DNA of 10,141 nt from Deltaproteobacteria bacterium (GTDB lineage Bacteria; Desulfobacterota; GWC2-55-46; S146-70). The position numbers and the translations under genes were made by a program. Below, in pieces: positions 1 to 6,264 of the stretch. The stretch covers positions 1 through 10,141 of the forward strand of contig WGFD01000354.1 in the NCBI GenBank assembly GCA_015492395.1, read 5' to 3'. The notes under the pieces are model-generated. The model worked only from the letters and a program-made list of their open reading frames with translations, searched no databases and was not told the DNA's origin. Within the stretch, counting starts at the first letter, position 1. Each line of letters opens with the position of its first letter.

Positions 1-88
1 AAAAACCATATCTGTTTGAGTGTAACCTTTTGAGAGTATTATAGAATATGTTTTTGCGAAGTGTCAGGGGCGTTTTTTTGGGGAAAAT

Positions 89-270
89 GGGGGAACTTTT
101 TGCAGGTCTTCCATAAGGAAGCCTCCTTTGGTATAAAGGGTTTCGACCACCGCTAAGTAGTTGAAACCCGGACAAAAACCAAAGGAGGCCCTGATGGAAT
201 ATACCAGAGTAGCGGCCAGATTGCGAGTTCAAATCGCTCGATTTTCGGGGGAACTTTCTGCGGGTCTGCC
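89..270. repeat. Direct repeat of a GGGGGAACTT motif inside the IS left end
   Basis: The 24 bases at 89-112 and at 247-270 are alike at 21 positions; both start GGGGGAACTTT and continue TGC.GGTCT.CC. The first copy is non-coding, the second lies in codons 18-26 of the transposase. A third, shorter copy (GGGGGAACTTCAGGT, 1465-1479) follows the transposase stop and lacks four internal bases. The copies near the two ends also share an AAAAT-type tract upstream. Possible transposase-binding sites, or traces of the ends of a related element; the role is unknown. Confidence 0.55.
121..189 (+). promoter_or_regulatory. Leader hairpin that sequesters the transposase ribosome-binding site
   Basis: Two nested inverted repeats are visible. 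The outer arms GCCTCCTTTGG (121-131) and CCAAAGGAGGC (179-189) pair perfectly over 11 bp, and the second arm contains the transposase Shine-Dalgarno sequence. The inner arms GGGTTTCGAC (138-147) and GTTGAAACCC (160-169) pair over 10 bp with one G-U. The internal loop contains TATAAA (132-137), a possible -10 element without a good -35. If transcription began just after it, near 144, the transcript would lack the outer 5' arm and be translatable, while read-through RNA would be silenced. IS10 and IS50 are known to block read-through expression this way; applying it here is inference. Confidence 0.65.
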
Positions 271-1459
271 CAAGGTAGCTCGGCGTCTTGTCTCTGAGAT
301 GGTCTACGGGATACAGGCGAGTCAATCGGTTGTTCTGACAAAGATAGCCCGTGCATTGGAGGAGGACGTGAGGGTAAAGAAGACCGAGGAGCGGCTCTCA
401 CGCCAGTTGGGGCGAGGCTCTTTAGGCGCTGTTGTTCAACGCAATCTCTTGAAGGAGGGTGCGTCCCGTATAGGGCGCAACACGCTTCTTATATTCGATT
501 CGAGCGACTTGAGGAAGAGGTATGCGAAGAGGATGGAGTATCTTTGCACGGTCCGTGACGGGAGCGAGAAGGAGCTTGGTCCGGGCTACTGGTTAACCCA
601 GGTGGTGGGTGCGGAGGCTGGGGGTGAAGAGCTGGTCCCTCTCTACGGCGCTCTGTATTCCACCGAGGCCCCTGGTTTTACAAGCGAGAACAAGGAGTGG
701 ATGACCGTTGTAGATGCTGTTTCCGGGGCTGTATCCAAGCGTGGCGTATGGGTGATGGACCGTGGAGGGGACCGCAAGGAGATTGTGTTAGGTATGTTGG
801 ACCGGGGACTGAGGTTTCTTATACGTATGAGAGGGGACCGGCATATAGTTGCAGGGCGTAGCATTATGAATGTAGCGGAGGCTGCGGCGTCATGCCCGTG
901 TCCTTATGCGGAGACGGTGGTGAAGGAAGAAGGGGGTAAGGAGAGGGTTTATCATATCGAGTTCGGTTTCAGGAAGGTGCGGTTTCCCGGACGTGAAGAG
1001 GTTCTTTATCTTGTTGTGGTCAATGGGTTCGGCAAAGAGCCCTTGATGCTATTGACGACCGAGCCTTTAAGGCGCAGCCGCAGGGTTCTGTGGAGGGTGG
1101 TAAGGAGTTACCTTCGCAGATGGGCCATTGAGGAGACGATTCGTTTCATAAAGCAGTGTTATGAACTGGAGGATGTGAGGGTGCTGGGCTACAGGAGGCT
1201 TGTAAACCTCATGCCACTGGTTACCGCGGCCTCGTATTTTGCGGCGGTGGTCCTTGATACACGGGCTAAGCTGCGGATTATGGCAGGGTATGTGTTCAGG
1301 GCGGCAAAGAGGCTCTTCGGGATACCTGATTTCCGATACTACGCCATAGCGGACGGGCTTATGAGCATATTCCAGAGACATCCCGGCAGGATATACATCC
1401 AGTCACGGCCGGATAATGCACAAGCACAGTTTGTGCTCTTTACAGAATCACCCCCTTGA
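194..1459 (+). CDS. IS4-family DDE transposase
   Basis: Transposase that would cut and rejoin the ends of its insertion sequence. The 421-aa protein carries the IS4-type catalytic signature. The first aspartate is D102 in LLIFDSSD, the second is D189 in WVMDRGGDR, and the glutamate lies in the exact Y-x2-R-x3-E-x6-K pattern (Y306, R309, E313, K320, within YLRRWAIEETIRFIK). These residues define the DDE_Tnp_1/IS4 group. The ATG at 194 is preferred over an in-frame TTG at 161 because AAAGGAGG lies 6-8 bases upstream. The length is normal for the family and I see no frameshift. The ribosome-binding site can be locked in a leader hairpin (121-189). A GGGGGAACTT motif is embedded in the first codons. 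The IS4 family call is firm; the subgroup is not known. Confidence 0.93.
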   Translation: MEYTRVAARLRVQIARFSGELSAGLPKVARRLVSEMVYGIQASQSVVLTKIARALEEDVRVKKTEERLSRQLGRGSLGAVVQRNLLKEGASRIGRNTLLIFDSSDLRKRYAKRMEYLCTVRDGSEKELGPGYWLTQVVGAEAGGEELVPLYGALYSTEAPGFTSENKEWMTVVDAVSGAVSKRGVWVMDRGGDRKEIVLGMLDRGLRFLIRMRGDRHIVAGRSIMNVAEAAASCPCPYAETVVKEEGGKERVYHIEFGFRKVRFPGREEVLYLVVVNGFGKEPLMLLTTEPLRRSRRVLWRVVRSYLRRWAIEETIRFIKQCYELEDVRVLGYRRLVNLMPLVTAASYFAAVVLDTRAKLRIMAGYVFRAAKRLFGIPDFRYYAIADGLMSIFQRHPGRIYIQSRPDNAQAQFVLFTESPP

Positions 1460-1489
1460 AAATTGGGGGAACTTCAGGTGAAGATATTG

Positions 1490-1518
1490 TTGACTTTTAG
1501 TCTATTTTAGACTATTTT
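1490..1518 (+). promoter_or_regulatory. Candidate sigma-70 promoter for rpsU
   Basis: TTGACT (1490-1495) is separated by 17 bp from TATTTT (1513-1518). It lies just beyond the insertion sequence and about 145 bp upstream of the rpsU start, so it would give a leader of roughly 140 nt. The -10 element sits inside a 10-bp-period AT-rich repeat, so the match could partly reflect base composition. The leader carries a CGGGTACCCG palindrome (1542-1551) and a CTTAA/TTAAG stem (1629-1642) directly before the ribosome-binding site. Confidence 0.45.
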
Positions 1519-1521
1519 AGA
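1492..1521. repeat. 10-bp tandem repeat CTATTTTAGA
   Basis: CTATTTTAGA occurs twice in tandem (1502-1511 and 1512-1521), preceded by a diverged third unit GACTTTTAGT (1492-1501). The period equals one helical turn. The array also contains the small dyad AGTCT-ATTTT-AGACT (1499-1513) and overlaps the candidate rpsU promoter. Confidence 0.7.
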
Positions 1522-1661
1522 TGTTTTCTGCATGGTGTATACGGGTACCCGGCTTCAGAAAGACTCGGAGTTACCGAAGTAGTGTCCTGTTACTCATGAC
1601 ATGGTTCTCGCAGTAATATCAATAGCCGCTTAAGGTTTTAAGAAGGGGGTGAGTTTGGTTA

Positions 1662-1862
1662 ATGACTGAGGTGAAGGTTATAGACAACCAGCTCGAGAAG
1701 GCTCTGAAGGTCTTTAAGAGAAAGCTGGCTCAGGACGGTATCTTTAAGGAGTTGAAGAAGAGAAGGTTTTATGAAAAGCCCAGTGTGAAAAAGAAAAAGA
1801 AGCAGATGGAGGCATTGAAGCGCCGTCTAAAATCAGCCAGGAAGTCCGGCGCATACGGTTGA
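1662..1862 (+). CDS. rpsU: 30S ribosomal protein bS21
   Basis: Small-subunit ribosomal protein bS21, which sits near the anti-Shine-Dalgarno end of 16S rRNA and helps translation initiation. The 66-aa product has the family form: a short N-terminal strand (TEVKVIDNQLEKALKVFKRK), the conserved GIFKELKKRRFYEKPSVKKKKK stretch split over residues 26-47, and a basic helical tail ending RLKSARKSG. Length and charge are typical. A GGGGGTG ribosome-binding sequence lies about 11 bases before the ATG. The gene stands alone: an insertion sequence lies upstream, and a strong terminator about 95 bp downstream separates it from the convergent acs gene. In many bacteria rpsU sits with dnaG and rpoD; here it does not. 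Confidence 0.95.
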   Translation: MTEVKVIDNQLEKALKVFKRKLAQDGIFKELKKRRFYEKPSVKKKKKQMEALKRRLKSARKSGAYG

Positions 1863-1956
1863 AGCTCCCTGCGGCAAGCTGCAGACCTGCCTGTCAATCT
1901 GGCGGACAGGTTATATTTCGCTCGCGATGCATGTTCATAGCCGGTGGTTATGCGAG
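1863..1956. repeat. Palindrome-rich spacer, possible dispersed repeat
   Basis: Non-coding spacer between rpsU and its terminator with several short inverted repeats: CCTGTC (1890-1895) with GACAGG (1905-1910), a partly matching AGCTCCCTGCGGCAAGCT (1863-1880), and CTCGC (1921-1925) with GCGAG (1952-1956). The clustered small palindromes resemble dispersed intergenic repeats found in many bacterial genomes. Only one copy is in this window, so repetitiveness is inference. Confidence 0.35.
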
Positions 1957-1991
1957 GTGCGGCCTGTCATACTAAAGAGGCCGCACTTTTT
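1957..1991 (+). terminator. Rho-independent terminator after rpsU
   Basis: GTGCGGCCT (1957-1965) and AGGCCGCAC (1978-1986) form a perfect 9-bp GC-rich stem with a 12-base loop, followed at once by TTTTT (1987-1991). The T-run orientation makes it a plus-strand terminator for rpsU. It ends 15 bp from the acs stop codon; read from the minus strand the stem has no U-tract after it, so it is at best a weak terminator for acs. Confidence 0.85.
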
Positions 1992-2005
1992 CATACCTCA
2001 CCTGT

Positions 2006-3979
2006 TTAAAGCCTCTCCTTAACCAGGGCATCCACCACCGATGGGTCCGCCAGCGTACTGATGTCACCCAAATCATTGACGTGGCCGTTGGCGATCTTCC
2101 TCAATATCCTCCTCATTATCTTACCGCTCCGTGTCTTGGGGAGTGCCGTGACGAATTGAAGCTTATCGGGTTTGGCGATCGGGCTTATGACCTCTTTTAC
2201 GTGCTTCAAGAGTGTATTCTTTAATTCATCCGTAGATTCAATCCCCTCTTTTAGCACCACATAGGAATATATGCCCTCACCTTTGACCTCGTGCGGGAAC
2301 CCCACCACCGCGGCTTCCGCAACCGCCTCATGTGAAACCAGCGCGCTCTCTATCTCGGCAGTTCCCAACCTGTGCCCTGAGACGTTAAGGACATCGTCTA
2401 TCCTGCCCATCAACCAATAGTCACCCTCTTCATCTATACGCGCTCCGTCGCCGGAGAAGTAGTTCCCAGGGAAACGGCTGAAGTACACCTCCTTGACCCT
2501 TCGATTCTCCGGATCACCATACGTCCCCCTCAGTATGGCCGGCCACGGCTTGTCGATCACCAGGTAGCCGCCATCGTTCACCGCGGCCTCCTCCCCGTTT
2601 TCCTTGAATATCTTCGGTGAGACACCGAAAAAGGGCTTACAGGCAGAACCCGGTTTGAGTGTCATGGCCCCGGGAAGAGGGCTGATCATTATGCCTCCGG
2701 TCTCGGTCTGCCACCAGGTATCCACAACGGGAAGCCTTCCTTTTCCCACCACGTTGTGGTACCACATCCATGCCTCCGGGTTGATCGGCTCTCCGACGCT
2801 GCCCAGAAGCCTCAGAGAATCCAGGTTATGCATGTTTACCCACTCGTCGCCCTCCCGCATCAGCGCCCTTATGGCTGTAGGGGCGGTATATAGTGTGTTT
2901 ACACCGTGCTTCTCAACTATCTCCCAGAAGCGGTCCGGTCGCGGATAGGTGGGTACGCCTTCGAAGAGAAGGCTAGTAGCGCCGCAGGCAAGAGGACCGT
3001 AAACGATATAACTGTGGCCGGTCACCCAGCCTATATCCGCCGTACAGAAGTATATATCCTCTTCCTTGTAGTCGAATATCCACTTGAAGCTGAGGGCACA
3101 GTAGAGTAGGTATCCACCTGTCGTATGGAGGACACCTTTAGGTTTGCCCGTACTCCCACTCGTATAAAGGATGAAGAGGGGGTCTTCCGCATCCATAACC
3201 TCAGGCTCACATGAGTTCGATATCTCCGGCGACTTTATCTCCTCGTGCCACCATACGTCGCGCCCGGCCTTCATCTCGATATCAGCGCCGTTCCTCTTCA
3301 CTACAATAACGCTCCGTACATCCGGACACTCCAAGAGGGCCTCGTCGCAGTTGGCCTTCAGCGGTATCTTTCTGCCTCCCCTTATCCCGCCGTCCGCCGT
3401 AATAACCAGGGATGACCGGCTGTTTTGTATCCGGTCTCTGAGCGATGAGGAACTGAAACCGCCGAAGACGACATTGTGTATAACACCGATCCTTGCGCAC
3501 GCCAGTACGGCAATCACCAGCTCGGGTATCATCGGGAGGTAGACGGTCACCCTGTCGCCCCTGCCTGCACCCATCTTCTTCAACAGGTTGGCGAACCTGT
3601 TCACCTCCAGCCAGAGCTGTTGGTAGGTGTACGTCCTGTATGATCCGTCATCCGCCTCCCATATAATGGCCGCCTTATTTCTCCTCCAGGTCTTGAGATG
3701 CCGGTCCAGACAGTTATACGAGGCGTTAAGTTGACCGTTCATAAACCACTTCACAAGAGGTTTATCGAAGTCCCATTGAAGCACCTTGTCCCACTTTCTG
3801 TCCCAGTCTAGCATCTCCTCAGCCATCCTAGACCAGAACCCTTCCATATCGTCTATGGATTCCCGGTATAAACGCTCGTACTCCTCCATGGTGCGTATAT
3901 AGGCCCCTTCGCTGAACTCCTTAGGCGGCTGGATATGTCTCTTTTCCGACAACAAGCTCTCTATCATATCTTTCGGCAT
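2006..3979 (-). CDS. acs: Acetyl-coenzyme A synthetase (AMP-forming)
   Basis: Activates acetate: acetate + ATP + CoA gives acetyl-CoA + AMP + PPi, by way of acetyl-AMP, in the cytoplasm. The 657-aa length is normal. Adenylate-forming motifs are present in order: phosphate-binding loop [12 protein letters not shown] (272-283), [14 protein letters not shown] (317-330), [11 protein letters not shown] (419-429), whose second tryptophan (W423) closes the small acetate pocket in Acs enzymes, hinge region [18 protein letters not shown] (525-542), and [11 protein letters not shown] (614-624) with the catalytic lysine K620. In Acs proteins that lysine can be inactivated by acetylation; no acetyltransferase gene is seen here. 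AAGGAGGT lies 5 bases before the ATG. A near-consensus promoter lies about 130 bp upstream, next to a dyad. The gene is transcribed alone, convergent with rpsU. Confidence 0.97.
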   Translation of the reverse strand: MPKDMIESLLSEKRHIQPPKEFSEGAYIRTMEEYERLYRESIDDMEGFWSRMAEEMLDWDRKWDKVLQWDFDKPLVKWFMNGQLNASYNCLDRHLKTWRRNKAAIIWEADDGSYRTYTYQQLWLEVNRFANLLKKMGAGRGDRVTVYLPMIPELVIAVLACARIGVIHNVVFGGFSSSSLRDRIQNSRSSLVITADGGIRGGRKIPLKANCDEALLECPDVRSVIVVKRNGADIEMKAGRDVWWHEEIKSPEISNSCEPEVMDAEDPLFILYTSGSTGKPKGVLHTTGGYLLYCALSFKWIFDYKEEDIYFCTADIGWVTGHSYIVYGPLACGATSLLFEGVPTYPRPDRFWEIVEKHGVNTLYTAPTAIRALMREGDEWVNMHNLDSLRLLGSVGEPINPEAWMWYHNVVGKGRLPVVDTWWQTETGGIMISPLPGAMTLKPGSACKPFFGVSPKIFKENGEEAAVNDGGYLVIDKPWPAILRGTYGDPENRRVKEVYFSRFPGNYFSGDGARIDEEGDYWLMGRIDDVLNVSGHRLGTAEIESALVSHEAVAEAAVVGFPHEVKGEGIYSYVVLKEGIESTDELKNTLLKHVKEVISPIAKPDKLQFVTALPKTRSGKIMRRILRKIANGHVNDLGDISTLADPSVVDALVKERL

Positions 3980-4115
3980 TACGACCTCCTTGACGATGGG
4001 GTTGATCCGTCCTGCTTCCGATCAATCCTGGAAGAAGCAACCTCTGTATAGGAAAGGGACCGCCCCGGCGATTCGGACCGCGCAAGTAAATCCTTCCACG
4101 CCTGGAACCAGATTA

Positions 4116-4144
4116 ACAATATCGGAAGGAAATTTGTATGTCAA
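4116..4144 (-). promoter_or_regulatory. Sigma-70 promoter of acs
   Basis: On the minus strand a perfect TTGACA (complement of 4139-4144) is followed after 17 bp by TATTGT (complement of 4116-4121). Predicted start near 4109, giving a leader of about 130 nt. A dyad TTCCA-CGCC-TGGAA (4094-4107) lies right at the start of the transcript and could be an operator or a 5' hairpin. This is the best promoter match in the window. Confidence 0.7.
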
Positions 4145-4150
4145 GGTGTA

Positions 4151-4169
4151 ATGGTCCCGGCCGGACCAT
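4151..4169. promoter_or_regulatory. Dyad ATGGTCC-N5-GGACCAT in the divergent spacer
   Basis: Perfect 7-bp inverted arms around CGGCC, between acs and the plus-strand hypothetical gene. Its centre (4160) is about 52 bp upstream of the predicted acs start site and about 70 bp upstream of the predicted start of the 127-aa gene, positions suited to an activator or shared operator. No U-tract follows, so a terminator is unlikely. No regulator gene lies nearby and the motif is not one I recognise. Confidence 0.45.
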
Positions 4170-4193
4170 GGTTGTACTTATTACAAAAGTATC

Positions 4194-4222
4194 TTGCATA
4201 AACGGCAAGATTGTGCTATGAA
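4194..4222 (+). promoter_or_regulatory. Possible extended -10 promoter giving a near-leaderless mRNA
   Basis: TTGCAT (4194-4199), a 17-bp spacer and TATGAA (4217-4222), with the extended -10 element TGC directly before it. Transcription would start about 4-5 bases before the ATG at 4234. This would explain why no Shine-Dalgarno sequence is visible there. The hexamers are only moderate matches. Confidence 0.35.
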
Positions 4223-4233
4223 TTTTCATAGAT

Positions 4234-4617
4234 ATGCAGTTAGGCTTCAATGAAAATATAGTCCATAACGGCCAGGTATACCATATCCAAACCGAGGATG
4301 GAGGTATCAGCAACCCTGTAATCACCACACTGCTCTACCAGGGTGGTACCATCCTTGCCTCGAAACGGACAAACTACTCCGATATCATAAAGTTCGACAA
4401 GCTGGATGCTGTCGTTAAAGATATCATGATGGAGCAGCATGGTACGATGCTGAAGAACCTGAAGGACGGCGTATTCGGTCGAGGACAGCCTGAAGACGTC
4501 GAAGCAAGCAGGGACGTGCAATACATAAAAGAAAAGAAGGATGCTCCGCTGGTATCGTCGGAGAAGGGGCTTGATGACATAATTCTTGAATACCTCTCCA
4601 TGAGCGAGGATGAATAG
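4234..4617 (+). CDS. Conserved-looking hypothetical protein, 127 aa
   Basis: Function unknown. The soluble protein has no signal peptide or membrane segment. Its N-terminal half (FNENIVHNGQVYHIQTEDGG, then NPVITTLLYQGGTILASK) looks like a small beta-sheet fold; the middle (KFDKLDAVVKDIMMEQHGTMLKNL split over residues 53-76) looks helical. A linker rich in charged residues follows, and the chain ends in the acidic segment KGLDDIILEYLSMSEDE (111-127). I recall similar short proteins with a YHIQTED stretch and a LD-IL-YL tail in Geobacter and relatives, without a known role. The in-frame ATG at 4234 is the only reasonable start but has no clear ribosome-binding site, which fits a short or absent leader. 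It is divergent from acs and 282 bp before hisS. Confidence 0.8.
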   Translation: MQLGFNENIVHNGQVYHIQTEDGGISNPVITTLLYQGGTILASKRTNYSDIIKFDKLDAVVKDIMMEQHGTMLKNLKDGVFGRGQPEDVEASRDVQYIKEKKDAPLVSSEKGLDDIILEYLSMSEDE

Positions 4618-4899
4618 AGGTCTGTCCATTACCCTTTCAAGACCACTCCATCCTGTACGACTCTACTTGTCAATTGCGGTATCAACATCGAAGGGGCTGT
4701 TTTATGGCTAGGCCTTCTAATGGAGCACCGTCAATATTCGGACGCAATCTGCCGAACTACTGTTTAGTCTCCATAGGGGCGCTAATCCCGTTTTCAATCC
4801 TGCTATTGGCGTGCCGATGTAGTTTCCTTATACTTGAAGATCCTTCGCAGCTTGTTGCAGGGAGCTTCGGTCACGTAGATTGGAGAGGATTGCGTAGTA
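4618..4899 (+). other. Spacer before hisS, no convincing gene
   Basis: 282 bp between the hypothetical gene and hisS. It holds the candidate hisS promoter (4806-4834). A frame from ATG 4704 to 4967 has AAGGGG 7 bases upstream and would encode 87 aa with one hydrophobic segment (NYCLVSIGALIPFSILLLAC), but it runs 68 bp into hisS and spans the hisS promoter, so I do not call it a gene. I see no T-box, terminator or attenuator. Confidence 0.5.
4806..4834 (+). promoter_or_regulatory. Candidate sigma-70 promoter of hisS
   Basis: TTGGCG (4806-4811) and TATACT (4829-4834) with an ideal 17-bp spacer. A start near 4841 would give a leader of about 60 nt before the hisS ATG. It is the only good promoter match seen ahead of the hisS-to-treT run, which may share it in part. 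Confidence 0.55.
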
Positions 4900-6150
4900 A
4901 TGCTAAGGACCATAAGGGGTTTCAAGGATATACTGCCGGCGGAAATTCACCTCTGGCAGCATATTGAAGAAACGGCAAGGAAGATCTTCGAGAGCTACGG
5001 TTTTTCGGAGATAAGGATACCGATTGTGGAAAGGACCGATCTCTTCCGGAGGAGTATTGGAGAGGTCACCGATATCGTTGAGAAAGAGATGTATACCTTC
5101 AGCGACAGGCACGGTGAATCCATTACACTTCGACCGGAAGGCACCGCCTCGGTCGTGCGTGCGTATATCGAACACAAACTTTACGGCGGACCGATCTCAA
5201 AGTTATACTACATGGGTCCGATGTTCAGGTACGAACGGCCCCAGAAAGGCAGATACCGTCAATTTTACCAGATAGGCGCAGAAGTCCTTGGCGAAGAGAG
5301 TCCCCGCCTGGATGCAGAGATACTCGAGATGCTCATGCGGTTCTTTTCACACCTCAAGCTTGCGGGGACAACACTGCAGATAAACTCCCTTGGGTGCCGT
5401 ATATGCCGGCCAGGTTACAAAGACGAACTCAAAAGATACCTGGGAGGAAAGAGAGGGGTGCTGTGCGAAGATTGCCTTAAAAGGGTTGAAATAAATCCCC
5501 TCAGGGTCCTTGATTGTAAGAGCAGGGGATGCACCGAAGCAACCTCGGGTGCGCCATCCATACTTGAACACCTATGTGATGAATGCAGGGGGCACTTCCA
5601 TGCCGTGCTTGACTGCCTCCAAACCGCCGGGGTCCATGCGGTGACGAACAAGAGGATGGTAAGGGGGCTGGATTACTATACGAAGACCACCTTCGAGGTA
5701 ACCGCCGAGGGAATAGGCGCGCAGAATACCATAGCGGCCGGAGGACGTTATGATATGCTCGTCAGGGATCTTGGAGGACCTGATACGCCATGCTTCGGTT
5801 TCGCCATAGGAATGGAGAGGATGGGCCTCCTCCTGAAGGAGGCAACGGAACTCAAGAAACCTTTGGTGTTCGTTGCCGTCTTTGGAGGGGATGATGTCCA
5901 TGCGGCCGGGATGGATGTGATAGATAGGTTAAGAGAGCATGGAGTCGCCGTCGAAAGGGACTACGAGAGGAAGGGCATTAAACCGCAACTTAAGAGGGCC
6001 AACAGACTGGGTGCGAGATATGTGCTGATCCTCGGCACGGATGAACTTGCGGCCGGAACCATCGCCGTAAAGGATATGGAGGCGGGCACACAGGAAGTGG
6101 TCTCACTGGAAGGAATAGAGGCCACCGTCGTAAAGAAGATCCGCACTTGA
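4900..6150 (+). CDS. hisS: Histidyl-tRNA synthetase
   Basis: Class II aminoacyl-tRNA synthetase that charges tRNA-His (histidine + ATP + tRNA gives His-tRNA + AMP + PPi). The 416-aa length is typical. It opens with the usual GFKDILP (7-13), has motif 2 FRYERPQKGRYRQF (109-122), the HisRS-specific HisA loop RGLDYYTKTTFEV (255-267), motif 3 FGFAIGMERM (299-308), and a C-terminal anticodon-binding domain from about residue 320. Between motif 2 and the HisA loop lies a cysteine-rich stretch: C166/C169, C189/C192, C206/C211 and C226/C229, which may bind a metal. GGAGAGG is 11 bases before the ATG. It leads a same-strand series of genes; a 114-bp gap follows. Confidence 0.97.
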   Translation: MLRTIRGFKDILPAEIHLWQHIEETARKIFESYGFSEIRIPIVERTDLFRRSIGEVTDIVEKEMYTFSDRHGESITLRPEGTASVVRAYIEHKLYGGPISKLYYMGPMFRYERPQKGRYRQFYQIGAEVLGEESPRLDAEILEMLMRFFSHLKLAGTTLQINSLGCRICRPGYKDELKRYLGGKRGVLCEDCLKRVEINPLRVLDCKSRGCTEATSGAPSILEHLCDECRGHFHAVLDCLQTAGVHAVTNKRMVRGLDYYTKTTFEVTAEGIGAQNTIAAGGRYDMLVRDLGGPDTPCFGFAIGMERMGLLLKEATELKKPLVFVAVFGGDDVHAAGMDVIDRLREHGVAVERDYERKGIKPQLKRANRLGARYVLILGTDELAAGTIAVKDMEAGTQEVVSLEGIEATVVKKIRT

Positions 6151-6264
6151 AACAAGATCGAAGGACAGAGAAGATGACGGTCCTCCGGGGTTAAAGAGAC
6201 CGGTTCATACCGGGCGAAGAGCTGGAACCCTGAAAATAAACTGGCTATATGCTAGGATGCCACC

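Larger units (their letters stand above)
61..1480 (+). mobile_element. IS4-type insertion sequence, ends approximate
   Basis: A single-gene insertion sequence: one complete DDE transposase with short non-coding flanks, inserted upstream of rpsU. The boundaries are estimates. I could not find a convincing pair of terminal inverted repeats or a target-site duplication. The best weak pair is TCAGGGGCG near 64-72 against the reverse complement of the last bases of the gene (TCAAGGGGGTGA, 1448-1459). A motif beginning GGGGGAACTT occurs in direct orientation near both ends (89 and 1465), which is unusual for IS termini. The reading frame is intact and its catalytic residues are present, so the element may be active or recently acquired. 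Confidence 0.6.

Noticed and set aside
161..193. Upstream TTG start for the transposase
   Set aside because: No ribosome-binding site before it, and the added residues lie inside the leader hairpin; the ATG at 194 has a strong site.
1451..1469. CCCCC/GGGGG hairpin overlapping the transposase stop, as a terminator
   Set aside because: Five base pairs and no following T-run; more likely tied to the IS end motif.
4704..4967. 87-aa frame with a ribosome-binding-like AAGGGG and one hydrophobic segment before hisS
   Set aside because: It overlaps the well-supported hisS start by 68 bp, its C-terminal part is just hisS read in another frame, and the hisS promoter lies inside it. Homologues with the same segment would change this view.
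6200..6213. CCGGT-TCAT-ACCGG hairpin between hisS and the ATPase gene
   Set aside because: Only 5 bp with no T-run after it, so not a terminator; too small to call a regulatory element.
6223..6240. Possible sigma-54 promoter (TGGAAC) upstream of the ATPase gene
   Set aside because: The -12 element (TTGC) is missing at the required distance.
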